Shown here piece by piece: positions 16,300-24,032 of a DNA stretch of 44,719 bases. Location of the stretch: NCBI GenBank assembly GCA_023461075.1, contig JAEWNY010000089.1, positions 1 to 44,719 of the forward strand, read 5' to 3'. The translations under genes were made by a program, and so were the position numbers. Within the stretch, counting starts at the first letter, position 1. Every line of letters begins with the position of its first letter. The DNA comes from Pseudomonadota bacterium (GTDB taxonomy: Bacteria; Pseudomonadota; Gammaproteobacteria; Xanthomonadales; Xanthomonadaceae). Below the pieces are notes generated by a model. It worked only from the letters and a program-made list of their open reading frames with translations. It was not told the DNA's origin and searched no databases.

Positions 16300-17049
16300 A
16301 TGGATTTCAGCTTTCTCGCTTCCCCCGATGCCTGGATGACCCTGGTTACGCTCTCCGCGCTGGAGATCGTGCTGGGCATCGACAACCTGGTGTTCATCTC
16401 GATCGCGGTCTCGCGCCTGCCCGAGCACCAGCGTCCGATGGCGCGCAAGTTCGGCATCGCCGTGGCCTGCATCACCCGCATCGGTCTGCTGGTGATGCTG
16501 GCCTACCTGGCGCGCATGCAGCGCGACCTGTTCCACATCGGCGGTATGGGAATTTCCATCCGCGACATCGTGCTGATCCTCGGCGGGCTGTTCCTGCTGG
16601 TGAAGGGCGCGCTGGAGATCAAGGAAATGATCACCGGCGGCCATGACGACGACCCGCGCACCACCAAGGCCTCCGGCGTGTTCTGGATGGTGATCCTGCA
16701 GATCGCCATCATCGATATCGTGTTCTCGCTGGATTCGGTCATCACCGCGGTGGGCATCGCCGAGCACATCCCGATCATGGTCTTCGCGATTCTGCTGGCG
16801 GTTGCCATCATGCTGCTGGCCGCCAATCCGCTGGGCCGCTTCATCGACGCCAATCCGACGGTCAAGATGCTGGCACTGGCCTTCATCCTGCTGATCGGCG
16901 CGGTGTTGATCCTGGACGGCTTCGAGATCCACGTGCCCAAGCCCTACATCTATTTCGCGATGGGTTTCTCGGTCCTGGTCGAGTGGCTCAACCTGCTGAT
17001 GCGCCGCCACGCGGTGAAGGAAAACGTGCCCGGCGCCGGCGAATGGTGA
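16300..17049 (+). CDS. TerC-family integral membrane protein
   Basis: 249 residues with about seven hydrophobic helices. Family signatures: SALEIVLGIDNLVFISI near the N-terminus with the membrane-embedded acidic residues, and IAIIDIVFSLDSVITAVG in the middle. TerC/YoaE/YgdQ proteins are implicated in metal (often manganese) export and tellurite resistance; the exact substrate of this subgroup is not settled. The start has AAGGTAGAG about 11 bases upstream. The 31-base gap to dgkA is too short for a yybP-ykoY manganese riboswitch, which controls some relatives, and none is seen. Confidence 0.9.
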   Translation: MDFSFLASPDAWMTLVTLSALEIVLGIDNLVFISIAVSRLPEHQRPMARKFGIAVACITRIGLLVMLAYLARMQRDLFHIGGMGISIRDIVLILGGLFLLVKGALEIKEMITGGHDDDPRTTKASGVFWMVILQIAIIDIVFSLDSVITAVGIAEHIPIMVFAILLAVAIMLLAANPLGRFIDANPTVKMLALAFILLIGAVLILDGFEIHVPKPYIYFAMGFSVLVEWLNLLMRRHAVKENVPGAGEW

Positions 17050-17057
17050 GCGCAGCT

Positions 17058-17073
17058 CGGGTGTTTTCACCCG
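17058..17073 (+). terminator. Short hairpin after the TerC gene (weak terminator candidate)
   Basis: CGGGTG (17058-17063), TTTT loop, CACCCG (17068-17073): a perfect 6-bp stem starting 9 bases after the TerC stop. No U-tract follows, so it may act only with Rho or merely protect the 3' end. Confidence 0.35.
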
Positions 17074-17161
17074 GCTTGAACACCGGCATCGGCAATTTAG
17101 CTGCCTGAACGCCGGCGCCAGGCCGGTCCAAGCCATTTGTCCCACTTTCCGGAGTCGCACG

Positions 17162-17842
17162 ATGCGTATGTTCCGTTTCCTTGCCGTCCTGCTGCTGGCA
17201 TCCCTGCTTTCGGGCTGCGGCTACAACCAGATCCAGCAGAAGGACGAGGCGGTCAAGGCCGCCTGGTCGCAGGTGCTCAACGTCTACAAGCGCCGCGCCG
17301 ACCTGGTGCCGAACCTGGTCAATACCGTCAAGGGTTATGCCGCGCACGAGCAGCAGGTCCTGACCGATGTCACCAACGCACGCGCGCGGGTCGGCAGCAT
17401 CAACGTCAATGCCGAGGACGCGCAGTCGGTGGCGGAATTCCAGCAGGCCCAAGGCCAGTTGAACGGCGCGATCGGTCGCCTGCTGATGGTCGCGGAGAAC
17501 TATCCGCAACTGAAGGCCGACCAGAACTTCCTGCAGCTGCAGGCCCAGCTCGAAGGCACCGAGAACCGCATCGCGGTGGAGCGCCAGCGCTACATCCAGA
17601 CCGTGCAGGACTTCAATACCTACATCCGCTCGTTTCCGCAGAATCTGGTCGCGATGATGTTCGGTTACAAGCCCAAGCCCAACTTCAGCGTCGAGAACGA
17701 ACAGCAGATCCAGCAGGCACCGACGGTGGATTTCGGCACCGCGGCGCCGGCACCGGCCGCACAACCGGCCCAGCCGCAAGCGATCCCGGCGCCGGCACCG
17801 CAGGCCTTGCCGGCCCCGGCGCAGCCCGCGCCCGCGCAGTAA
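17162..17842 (+). CDS. LemA-family lipoprotein
   Basis: 226 residues. A lipoprotein signal ends in LLSGC (lipidated Cys19). The LemA core follows: IQQKDEAVKAAWSQVLNVYKRRADLVPNLVNTVKGYAAHE, then ENYPQLKADQNFLQLQAQLEGTENRIAVERQRY, the most conserved family segment. The C-terminus (about 185-226) is a Pro/Ala/Gln-rich tail. Function is unknown in molecular terms; LemA genes often neighbour TPM-domain genes, as here. GGAG 7 bases before the ATG supports the start. Probably anchored to a membrane facing the periplasm and co-transcribed with the two TPM genes. Confidence 0.92.
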   Translation: MRMFRFLAVLLLASLLSGCGYNQIQQKDEAVKAAWSQVLNVYKRRADLVPNLVNTVKGYAAHEQQVLTDVTNARARVGSINVNAEDAQSVAEFQQAQGQLNGAIGRLLMVAENYPQLKADQNFLQLQAQLEGTENRIAVERQRYIQTVQDFNTYIRSFPQNLVAMMFGYKPKPNFSVENEQQIQQAPTVDFGTAAPAPAAQPAQPQAIPAPAPQALPAPAQPAPAQ

Positions 17843-17864
17843 AAGCCCGGAAACGACATCGGTG

Positions 17865-18788
17865 ATGTCGCTTCGGCAACTGTTCGCGCTGTGCCTACTG
17901 CTGGTCGCGTCCTCGTGGGCGTTGGCGCAGCAGGCGCTTTCGGTACCCAAGCTCACCCAGTACGTGACCGACCAGGCCGGGATCTTCGATTCGGCCCAGC
18001 GCCAAGCGCTTGAGTCCAAGCTCGAGGCCCTGGACGCGCGCACCGGCAGCCAGGTGGTGGTGCTCACCGTGCCGACGCTGGGCAACGAGGTGCTGGAGGA
18101 CTACGCGATCCGCGTCGCCGAATCCAACCAGGTCGGTCGCAAGAAGCTGAGCGATGGGGTGCTGGTGCTGGTGGTGCCGAACGACCGCAAGGTGCGGATC
18201 GAGGTTGGCTATGGCCTTGAAGGCGCGATTCCCGATGCCACCGCGATCCGCGTCATCCAGGAATACATGGCGCCCAGGTTCCGCGCCGGGGATTACGCTG
18301 GCGGCATCAACGACGCTGTCGATGCCCTCGACAAGCTGATCGTCGGCGAGCAGTTGCCGGCGCCGGTGGCCGACAACCGCCCGGCCTCCGGCAGTGGCGG
18401 TGGCAATTGGTTGTTCCCGCTGATCGCGGCCTTCATCGCCGCGCAGGTACTTCGCGGCTTGTTCGGCTTCCTGCCCACCGGCGTCCGCGCGCTCTTTACC
18501 GGGGTCGCATCCGGTGGCGTGGCCTGGGTCCTGTCCACGGTGTTGCTTGTCAGCGGCATCGGTGCCTTCATCGGTTTCATCATCGGCCTGATGGGCTCGG
18601 GCGGTGGCGGCCGCTATGCACGCCACCACGACTGGGGCGGTCTCGGCGGTGGCCCGTGGCTCGGGGGTGGCGGCTCCGGCGGCGGCTGGGGTGGGGGCAG
18701 CAGCGGTGGTGATGGTGGCTTCGGTGGAGGCGGATTCAGTGGTGGCGGCGGCTCATTCGGGGGCGGTGGCGCCTCGGGGAGCTGGTGA
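17865..18788 (+). CDS. Secreted/membrane TPM-domain protein (YgcG-like)
   Basis: 307 residues. A signal peptide is likely cut after ALA (residue 21). The TPM domain (about 30-160) contains VTDQAGIF, SQVVVLTVPTL, GVLVLVVPNDRKVRIEVGYGLEGAIPD and the helix RFRAGDYAGGINDAVDAL. Two transmembrane helices follow (about 183-203 and 218-245), then a Gly/Ser-rich tail ending in GASGSW. This architecture recurs beside LemA in many bacteria; a phosphatase role was shown only for a plant relative, and the bacterial function is unclear. A GTG at 17862 just before the ATG is an alternative start. The stop overlaps the next start (TGATG). Confidence 0.88.
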   Translation: MSLRQLFALCLLLVASSWALAQQALSVPKLTQYVTDQAGIFDSAQRQALESKLEALDARTGSQVVVLTVPTLGNEVLEDYAIRVAESNQVGRKKLSDGVLVLVVPNDRKVRIEVGYGLEGAIPDATAIRVIQEYMAPRFRAGDYAGGINDAVDALDKLIVGEQLPAPVADNRPASGSGGGNWLFPLIAAFIAAQVLRGLFGFLPTGVRALFTGVASGGVAWVLSTVLLVSGIGAFIGFIIGLMGSGGGGRYARHHDWGGLGGGPWLGGGGSGGGWGGGSSGGDGGFGGGGFSGGGGSFGGGGASGSW

Positions 18789-19279
18789 TGCGCCTGCTCA
18801 AGCACCTGTTCGCGCCCTCCGCCGGCTCGCAGTTCCCGGCGGCCACGCTCGACCGTATCGCCGATGCGATCACCGCCAACGAGCGCCTGCATCGCGGCGA
18901 GATCTGCTTCGCGGTCGAATCGGCCCTGCATTGGCGCGACGTGCTGGCGGATGTCGATTCTCGCGCGCGTGCAGAAGCCACGTTCGGTGCCCTGCGTGTC
19001 TGGGACACCGAGGCCAACAACGGCGTCCTCATCTATCTGTTGCTGGCCGACCACCGGCTGGAAATCGTCGCCGATCGCGGCCTCGATGCATTGGTCAGCC
19101 CGGAACAATGGCGCGGCGTGGCGCAGATGATGGAGGAGCGCCTGCGAGCCGGTGAAGCCGAGGCCGCCGTGCTGGCCGGCATCGATGAGATCGGCCGGAT
19201 CCTCGCCGAGCATTTCCCGCAGCACGACGATCGTCCGGATGTGGACGAGTTGCCCAACCGGCCAGTGATCCTGCGCTGA
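18788..19279 (+). CDS. Cytoplasmic TPM-domain protein
   Basis: 163 residues, no signal peptide. The TPM fold is visible in RIADAITANERLHRGEICFAVESAL, ATFGALRVWDTEANNGVLIYLLLADHRLEIVADRGLDAL and the late helix GEAEAAVLAGIDEIGRIL. It is the third gene of the LemA-TPM-TPM set and shares one base with the preceding stop. Because it lacks export and membrane signals it may act on the cytoplasmic side of a complex with the other two. Its molecular activity is not known. Confidence 0.85.
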   Translation: MRLLKHLFAPSAGSQFPAATLDRIADAITANERLHRGEICFAVESALHWRDVLADVDSRARAEATFGALRVWDTEANNGVLIYLLLADHRLEIVADRGLDALVSPEQWRGVAQMMEERLRAGEAEAAVLAGIDEIGRILAEHFPQHDDRPDVDELPNRPVILR

Positions 19280-19327
19280 TGTCGCGGCCAACGGTTGCTC
19301 GGGCACAATGACGGTTCCGCGACCTTG

Positions 19328-20218
19328 ATGACATCGATGTCCCCTTACCTGCACCAGCTCGATCCCGTCGCCATTTCGCTCGGGCCGCTCAAGGTCCATT
19401 GGTACGGCCTGATGTACCTGCTGGCCTTCGTCAGCGCATGGTGGCTGGGGCGCCGGCGCATTCGCGAGGGCCGCGTGCCCGGCGTCGGCGACAACGGCTT
19501 CGGCGACCTGTTGTTCTACGGGATGCTCGGCGTGATCCTGGGCGGCCGCACCGGTTACATCCTGTTCTACGACTTGCCTACCTATCTCTCGAATCCCCTG
19601 CAGGTGTTCAAGGTCTGGCAGGGCGGCATGAGCTTCCACGGGGGATTGCTCGGGGTGCTCATCGCGGCGTGGTGGTGGTCGCGCAAGCAGCGCCTGCATT
19701 TCTTCGACACCATGGATTTCGTCGCACCGCTTGTGCCGCTGGGGCTGGGATTCGGCCGACTCGGCAACTGGATCAATGGCGAGTTGTGGGGCAAGCCGAC
19801 CGACGGCCGCTGGGGCGTGGTCTTCCCCGATGCCTTGCCGGACGAGCTGCGTGGACTTTCCGCCAGCAGCCTGCGCGCGATGTACGAGGGCGGGGCGCTC
19901 GATGCCTACGCAAGGCACCCCAGCCAGCTCTACCAGATGGTCTGGGAGGGCATCGTCATGTTCGCGGTGCTCTGGTGGTTCTCGTCAAAGCCGCGTCCAC
20001 GCTATGCGGTCAGCGGCTTGTTCGCGCTGCTGTATGGCCTGTTCCGCTTCATCGTGGAGTTCGTGCGGCTGCCGGATGCACAGCTCGGCTACCTTGCGTT
20101 CGGCTGGCTGACGATGGGGCAGCTGCTCAGCCTGCCGCTGATCGCGCTCGGCCTGTATTGGCTGTGGAAATCGCGCTCGCAACCGACCCTGCAGCCCGTA
20201 CCGATGGAAACGGCCTGA
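19328..20218 (+). CDS. lgt: Prolipoprotein diacylglyceryl transferase Lgt
   Basis: 296 residues, seven-helix inner-membrane enzyme that transfers diacylglycerol from phosphatidylglycerol to the Cys of lipoprotein precursors. Signatures: SLGPLKVHWYGLMYLLAF, GMSFHGGLLGV with the essential His, GRLGNWINGELWG, RHPSQLYQ, and VRLPDAQLGYLAFGWLTMGQLLSLP. The ATG at 19328 gives MTSMSPYL; an ATG at 19337 is also possible. The stop overlaps the thyA start by one base, a common Lgt-ThyA arrangement. Confidence 0.96.
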   Translation: MTSMSPYLHQLDPVAISLGPLKVHWYGLMYLLAFVSAWWLGRRRIREGRVPGVGDNGFGDLLFYGMLGVILGGRTGYILFYDLPTYLSNPLQVFKVWQGGMSFHGGLLGVLIAAWWWSRKQRLHFFDTMDFVAPLVPLGLGFGRLGNWINGELWGKPTDGRWGVVFPDALPDELRGLSASSLRAMYEGGALDAYARHPSQLYQMVWEGIVMFAVLWWFSSKPRPRYAVSGLFALLYGLFRFIVEFVRLPDAQLGYLAFGWLTMGQLLSLPLIALGLYWLWKSRSQPTLQPVPMETA

Positions 20219-21012
20219 TGCATCAGTACCTCGACCTGCTGCGCCGCGTGCTGGAGCATGGCGACGAGAAGTCGGACCGCACCGGCACCGGCACCCGCAG
20301 CGTGTTCGGGCACCAGATGCGCTTCGACCTGGGCGAAGGCTTCCCGCTTGTCACCACCAAGAAGCTGCACACCCGCTCGATCATCCACGAGTTGCTGTGG
20401 TTCCTGAACGGCGAGACCAACATCGCCTACCTGCGCGAGAACAAGGTCGGCATCTGGGACGAATGGGCGGATGCCGATGGCGATCTGGGCCCGGTCTACG
20501 GCAAGCAATGGCGCAACTGGGCGGCGCCCGATGGCGGCAGCATCGACCAGATCCGTTGGGTTGTGGAGGAGATCAAGCGCAATCCTGATTCGCGCCGGCT
20601 GGTCGTCAGTGCATGGAACGTGGCCGACCTGCCGAAGATGGCCTTGATGCCCTGCCACACGCTGTTCCAGTTCTACGTGGTCGATGGCAAGTTGAGCTGC
20701 CAGCTCTACCAGCGCAGCGGCGACATCTTCCTCGGCGTGCCGTTCAACATCGCCAGCTATGCGCTTTTGACCCACATGGTGGCGCAGGTCTGCGGGCTTG
20801 GCGTCGGTGACTTCGTGCACACCTTGGGCGATGCGCACCTGTATTCCAACCACTTCGAGCAGGCGCGCGAGCAGCTCTCGCGTACGCCGGGGGCGTTGCC
20901 GAAGCTGGTGCTGAATCCGGCCATCGATGACATCTTCGGCTTCGGATTCGACGACGTTGAAATCCGCGATTACCAGCCGCAGGCGGCGATCAAGGCGCCG
21001 GTGGCGGTGTGA
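20218..21012 (+). CDS. thyA: Thymidylate synthase ThyA
   Basis: 264 residues, the same length as E. coli ThyA. It converts dUMP to dTMP with methylene-tetrahydrofolate. Catalytic Cys146 lies in MALMPCHTLFQFYV; the dUMP-binding part QLYQRSGDIFLGVPFNIASYALLTHM and the N-terminal RTGTGTRSVFGHQMRFDL are intact. Dihydrofolate made by this reaction is recycled by the product of folA, which starts 7 bases downstream, so the pair forms a functional unit. Initiation is coupled to lgt through TGATG. Confidence 0.98.
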   Translation: MHQYLDLLRRVLEHGDEKSDRTGTGTRSVFGHQMRFDLGEGFPLVTTKKLHTRSIIHELLWFLNGETNIAYLRENKVGIWDEWADADGDLGPVYGKQWRNWAAPDGGSIDQIRWVVEEIKRNPDSRRLVVSAWNVADLPKMALMPCHTLFQFYVVDGKLSCQLYQRSGDIFLGVPFNIASYALLTHMVAQVCGLGVGDFVHTLGDAHLYSNHFEQAREQLSRTPGALPKLVLNPAIDDIFGFGFDDVEIRDYQPQAAIKAPVAV

Positions 21013-21019
21013 GCGCTCG

Positions 21020-21526
21020 ATGACTTCACTCGTGCTGATCGCGGCGCTGGACCGCAACCACGCGATCGGCCGCGGCAACCACCTGCCTTGGCATTTGCCG
21101 GACGACCTCAAGCGTTTCAAGGCCTTGACGCTCGGCAAGCCGGTGCTGATGGGCCGCAAGACCGCCGAATCAATCGGGCGCGCACTGCCCGGGCGGCGCA
21201 ACCTGGTGCTGACGCGATCGGGCCGGGTGCCGTTCGACGGGATGGAAGCGGTCGCCTCCATCGATGACGCGCGCCGGATCGCGGAACAGGAAGACGCCGA
21301 ATCCCTTTGCGTGATCGGCGGCGGCGAAGTCTATGCCTCGGCATTGCCCCTCGCCGATGCCATGCACCTGACCTGGGTCGATGTCGCGATAGACGATGCC
21401 GATGCGTTCTTCCCGCGTTTCGATGCCGGCGATTGGCGCGTCACCGCGCGCGAGCCGCATCCAGCCGACGGGCGACATGTGCATGCGTTCGAGTTCGTCG
21501 ATTACCGGCGGGCATGTGCAGACTGA
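21020..21526 (+). CDS. folA: Dihydrofolate reductase FolA
   Basis: 168 residues, typical size. It reduces dihydrofolate to tetrahydrofolate with NADPH. ALDRNHAIGRGNHLPWHLPDDLKRFK carries the active-site acid (Asp29, equivalent to Asp27 in E. coli). VLMGRKTAESIGRALPGRRNLVLTR and the cofactor loop CVIGGGEVYASAL are conserved. The ATG at 21020 follows thyA by 7 bases; an open extension upstream overlaps thyA and lacks homology. A 71-base gap separates it from the convergent apaH. Confidence 0.96.
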   Translation: MTSLVLIAALDRNHAIGRGNHLPWHLPDDLKRFKALTLGKPVLMGRKTAESIGRALPGRRNLVLTRSGRVPFDGMEAVASIDDARRIAEQEDAESLCVIGGGEVYASALPLADAMHLTWVDVAIDDADAFFPRFDAGDWRVTAREPHPADGRHVHAFEFVDYRRACAD

Positions 21527-21597
21527 GTCCTGATTGATACGACTGGCGGCGGGTCAAACGGCGGGTTCATGCCAGCAGTCGATCCTGCCGCCTTCCT

Positions 21598-22419
21598 TCA
21601 AACGCTGCGCCCCGCCACCTGCACCAGTTGCAGATCCTCGCTATCCAGCCGCAGCGCGGTCAGCTTGCCGCCCCAGACCGCGCCGGTATCGATCGCATGC
21701 ACGCCGTGGCCGATCATCAACCCCAGCGTGCTCCAGTGTCCGCTCACGATCTTCAGGTCGCGCTCGGCATGGCCCGGTACCGAGTACCACGGATACAGCC
21801 CCGCCGGCTGGCTGCCCGGTGCGCCCTTGATGTCGAAGGCGATGCGTCCGCGTGGCGTGCAATAACGCATGCGGGTGAACACGTTGATGATCGCGCGCAA
21901 GCGATCCACGCCCTGCAATCTGGGGTTCCAGGCCGGGGTGTCGCCGTACATCGCGCGCAGCAACTTGCGATAACCGTCGCCGCGCAGGCGCGACTCGACT
22001 TCGCGTGCGTAACCTTCGGCGATCGCGATGGTCCACTGCGGCGCAAGGCCGGCGTGCAGCATCGACCAGCCCAGCGAGCGGTCCACGTGCATCAGCGGGC
22101 GATGCCGCAGCCAGTCGAGCAGTTCGCGCGCGTCCGGCGCTTCCAGAACGCCGCGCAAATCCGGGTTGACCTTGCGTTGCTCCTCGGGGCGACGCTCGCC
22201 GATCGCCACCAGCGAGAGGTCATGGTTGCCCAGCACCACGTGCGAATGCGCATCCAGCGAACGCACCAGGCGCAAGGTTTCCAGCGACTGGCCACCGCGG
22301 TTGACCAGGTCGCCGCAGATCCACAGGCGGTCCTGCGCCGGGTCGAAACGCAAGCGTTCCAGCAGGCGCCGGGTCGCGTCGTAGCAGCCTTGCAGGTCGC
22401 CGATTGCCCAAGTCGCCAT
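21598..22419 (-). CDS. apaH: Bis(5'-nucleosyl)-tetraphosphatase (symmetrical) ApaH
   Basis: 273 residues. It cleaves Ap4A symmetrically to two ADP and also removes Np4 caps from RNA. Metallophosphoesterase motifs: AIGDLQGCYD, CGDLVNRG and VLGNHDLSL, with SMLHAGLAPQW and VSGHWSTLG further along. It is the last gene of the lptD-surA-pdxA-rsmA-apaG-apaH series, 11 bases after apaG, and was probably fixed there by co-transcription. Cytoplasmic. Confidence 0.96.
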   Translation of the reverse strand: MATWAIGDLQGCYDATRRLLERLRFDPAQDRLWICGDLVNRGGQSLETLRLVRSLDAHSHVVLGNHDLSLVAIGERRPEEQRKVNPDLRGVLEAPDARELLDWLRHRPLMHVDRSLGWSMLHAGLAPQWTIAIAEGYAREVESRLRGDGYRKLLRAMYGDTPAWNPRLQGVDRLRAIINVFTRMRYCTPRGRIAFDIKGAPGSQPAGLYPWYSVPGHAERDLKIVSGHWSTLGLMIGHGVHAIDTGAVWGGKLTALRLDSEDLQLVQVAGRSV

Positions 22420-22430
22420 CGCGCGTGGCC

Positions 22431-22814
22431 TCAGTGCAGCGTGCGTGGCGTGGACAGGGTGAAGGCGGGGATGTCGGCCTTGAACACGGTGCCATCGTCT
22501 GCCTGCAACTCGTAACTGCCCTGCATGGTGCCGAGGCTGGTGGGCAGCACCACACCGGAGGAGTATTCGAAATCCTCGCCCGGGCGCAGCCGCGGTTGCT
22601 CGCCCACCACGCCTTCGCCATGCACTTCCTCGACGTGGCCATCCTCATCGGTCAACACCCAATGGCGATTGAGCAGGCGCGCCGGCTGGCTGCCACGGTT
22701 CTCGATGCGGATCGTGTAGGCGAACACGTAGCGCGACTGGTCGGGCGCGGATTCCTCGTCCAGGTATTGGGTGGCGATGTCGATACCGATGGCGTAAGGG
22801 GTTTCGATGGACAT
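22431..22814 (-). CDS. apaG: ApaG domain protein
   Basis: 127 residues, typical. A fibronectin III-like beta-sandwich: SRYVFAYTIRIENRGSQPARLLNRHWVLTDEDG, then the conserved GEGVVGEQPRLRPGEDFEYSSGVVLPTSLGTMQGSYEL. The function is unclear; linkage to apaH suggests nucleotide or metal stress, and the fold recurs in eukaryotic F-box proteins. The start lies 50 bases after the rsmA stop, and GlyGlu-Gly loops are intact. Confidence 0.95.
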   Translation of the reverse strand: MSIETPYAIGIDIATQYLDEESAPDQSRYVFAYTIRIENRGSQPARLLNRHWVLTDEDGHVEEVHGEGVVGEQPRLRPGEDFEYSSGVVLPTSLGTMQGSYELQADDGTVFKADIPAFTLSTPRTLH

Positions 22815-22864
22815 CCTTGGGATTTTACGGAGCGCGCGTGAACCGGATGAAAAACGCCGCGTTT

Positions 22865-23668
22865 TCAGCCTTCGATGTTGGCCAGCGCAACGAATCCCGC
22901 TACCGGGACCTGCTCGGCGCGCAGGCCGGGCTGGAGCCCGGCGGCGATGATCGCCTCGTCGCTGCAGACATCCTTCAACGCGTTGTGCAGGGTCTTGCGG
23001 CGCTGGCCGAATGCCGCCCGCACGATGTCGGCGAAACGCTTGCGGTCGCGCACCGTGATCTCATCGCGCGGCCTGGGCACCAGCCGCACCACCGCGGAGT
23101 CCACCTTGGGTGCGGGCCGGAACGCGCCCGGTGGCACCTTGATCAACGGCGTCACCTGGCAATAGGCCTGCAGCATCACCGAGAGCCGGCCGTAGACCTT
23201 GCTGCCCTCGCTGGCGGCCATCCGCTCGACCACTTCCTTCTGCAGCATGAAGTGCATGTCAGTAATCGCCTCGGCATGGTCGAGCGCATGGAACAGGATC
23301 GGGCTGGACAGGTTGTAGGGCAGGTTTCCGACCAGCCGGATGCGGGCGCCATCGCCCCCCAGCTCACGCGCCAGCTCGCTGAAGTCCACCTGCAGGACAT
23401 CACGCGGGATCAGACGCAAATCGCCGCCTTGCGACTCGGCGGCGTGCGCGAGCGGCTCCAGCAGATCGCGGTCGAACTCGATCGCGGTGAGCGCGCCATG
23501 CCGCGCGAGCAGCGGCAGGGTCAACGCGCCCTGGCCGGGGCCGATCTCGACGAGGTGCTCGCCCGGCTTGGGGTTGATCGCCAGAATGATCCTATCGATG
23601 ACGCCGCGCTCGTGCAGGAAGTTCTGCCCGAGGTGTTTCTTGGCCGGCTTGTCGAAGTGCTTGTTCAT
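22865..23668 (-). CDS. rsmA: 16S rRNA (adenine1518-N6/1519-N6)-dimethyltransferase RsmA
   Basis: 267 residues (also called KsgA). It dimethylates two adjacent adenines in helix 45 of 16S rRNA during late 30S assembly. Motifs: KKHLGQNFL, SAM site VEIGPGQGALTLPL, acidic loop AIEFDRDL, and catalytic motif IV NLPYNLSSPI. The ATG at 23668 gives the standard MNKHFDKPAKKHLGQNFL start; the open extension upstream is antisense-like and non-homologous. It lies 22 bases after the csaA-like gene and 50 bases before apaG. Confidence 0.97.
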   Translation of the reverse strand: MNKHFDKPAKKHLGQNFLHERGVIDRIILAINPKPGEHLVEIGPGQGALTLPLLARHGALTAIEFDRDLLEPLAHAAESQGGDLRLIPRDVLQVDFSELARELGGDGARIRLVGNLPYNLSSPILFHALDHAEAITDMHFMLQKEVVERMAASEGSKVYGRLSVMLQAYCQVTPLIKVPPGAFRPAPKVDSAVVRLVPRPRDEITVRDRKRFADIVRAAFGQRRKTLHNALKDVCSDEAIIAAGLQPGLRAEQVPVAGFVALANIEG

Positions 23669-23690
23669 GACTGCAGTGTGTTCGATGCGC

Positions 23691-24032
23691 TCACAGCAGG
23701 CGCGTACCGATCGGCACATCGCCATCGGGGATGCACAGGCGGACCGCGCCGGCATCGTCATGGAAACCGGTGATGAGGCATTGCGAACGCATCGGGCCGA
23801 TCTGTCGTGGCGGAAAATTGACCACGCCCACCACCAGCCGACCCACGAGTGACTCCGGCGTGTAGTGCAACGTGATCTGTGCGCTCGATTGCAGCACGCC
23901 GATCTGCGGGCCAAAGTCGACTTTGAGCCGGTAGGCAGGGTTGCGCGCCTCGGGAAAATCTTGCGCATCGATAATGCGGCCGACGCGCAGGTCCACTTTC
24001 AGGAAATCATCGAAGCTGACCTGCCCGTTCAT
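23691..24032 (-). CDS. csaA: CsaA/MetG C-terminal-like tRNA-binding protein
   Basis: 113 residues, a single OB-fold domain: SFDDFLKVDLRVGRIIDAQDFPEARNPAYRLKVDFG, then LVGRLVVGVVNFPPRQIGPMRSQCLITGF. The same domain ends methionyl-tRNA synthetase (MetG) and forms Arc1p/Trbp111, where it binds the tRNA elbow. B. subtilis CsaA was reported as an export chaperone. It overlaps the pdxA stop by 4 bases and precedes rsmA by 22 bases, so it is inserted in the otherwise standard pdxA-rsmA interval. The choice between tRNA binding and chaperone activity cannot be made from sequence. Confidence 0.9.
   Translation of the reverse strand: MNGQVSFDDFLKVDLRVGRIIDAQDFPEARNPAYRLKVDFGPQIGVLQSSAQITLHYTPESLVGRLVVGVVNFPPRQIGPMRSQCLITGFHDDAGAVRLCIPDGDVPIGTRLL

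Noticed and set aside
21527..21597. Terminator between folA and apaH
   Set aside because: Only imperfect GC-rich inverted repeats, no stable stem and no U-run.
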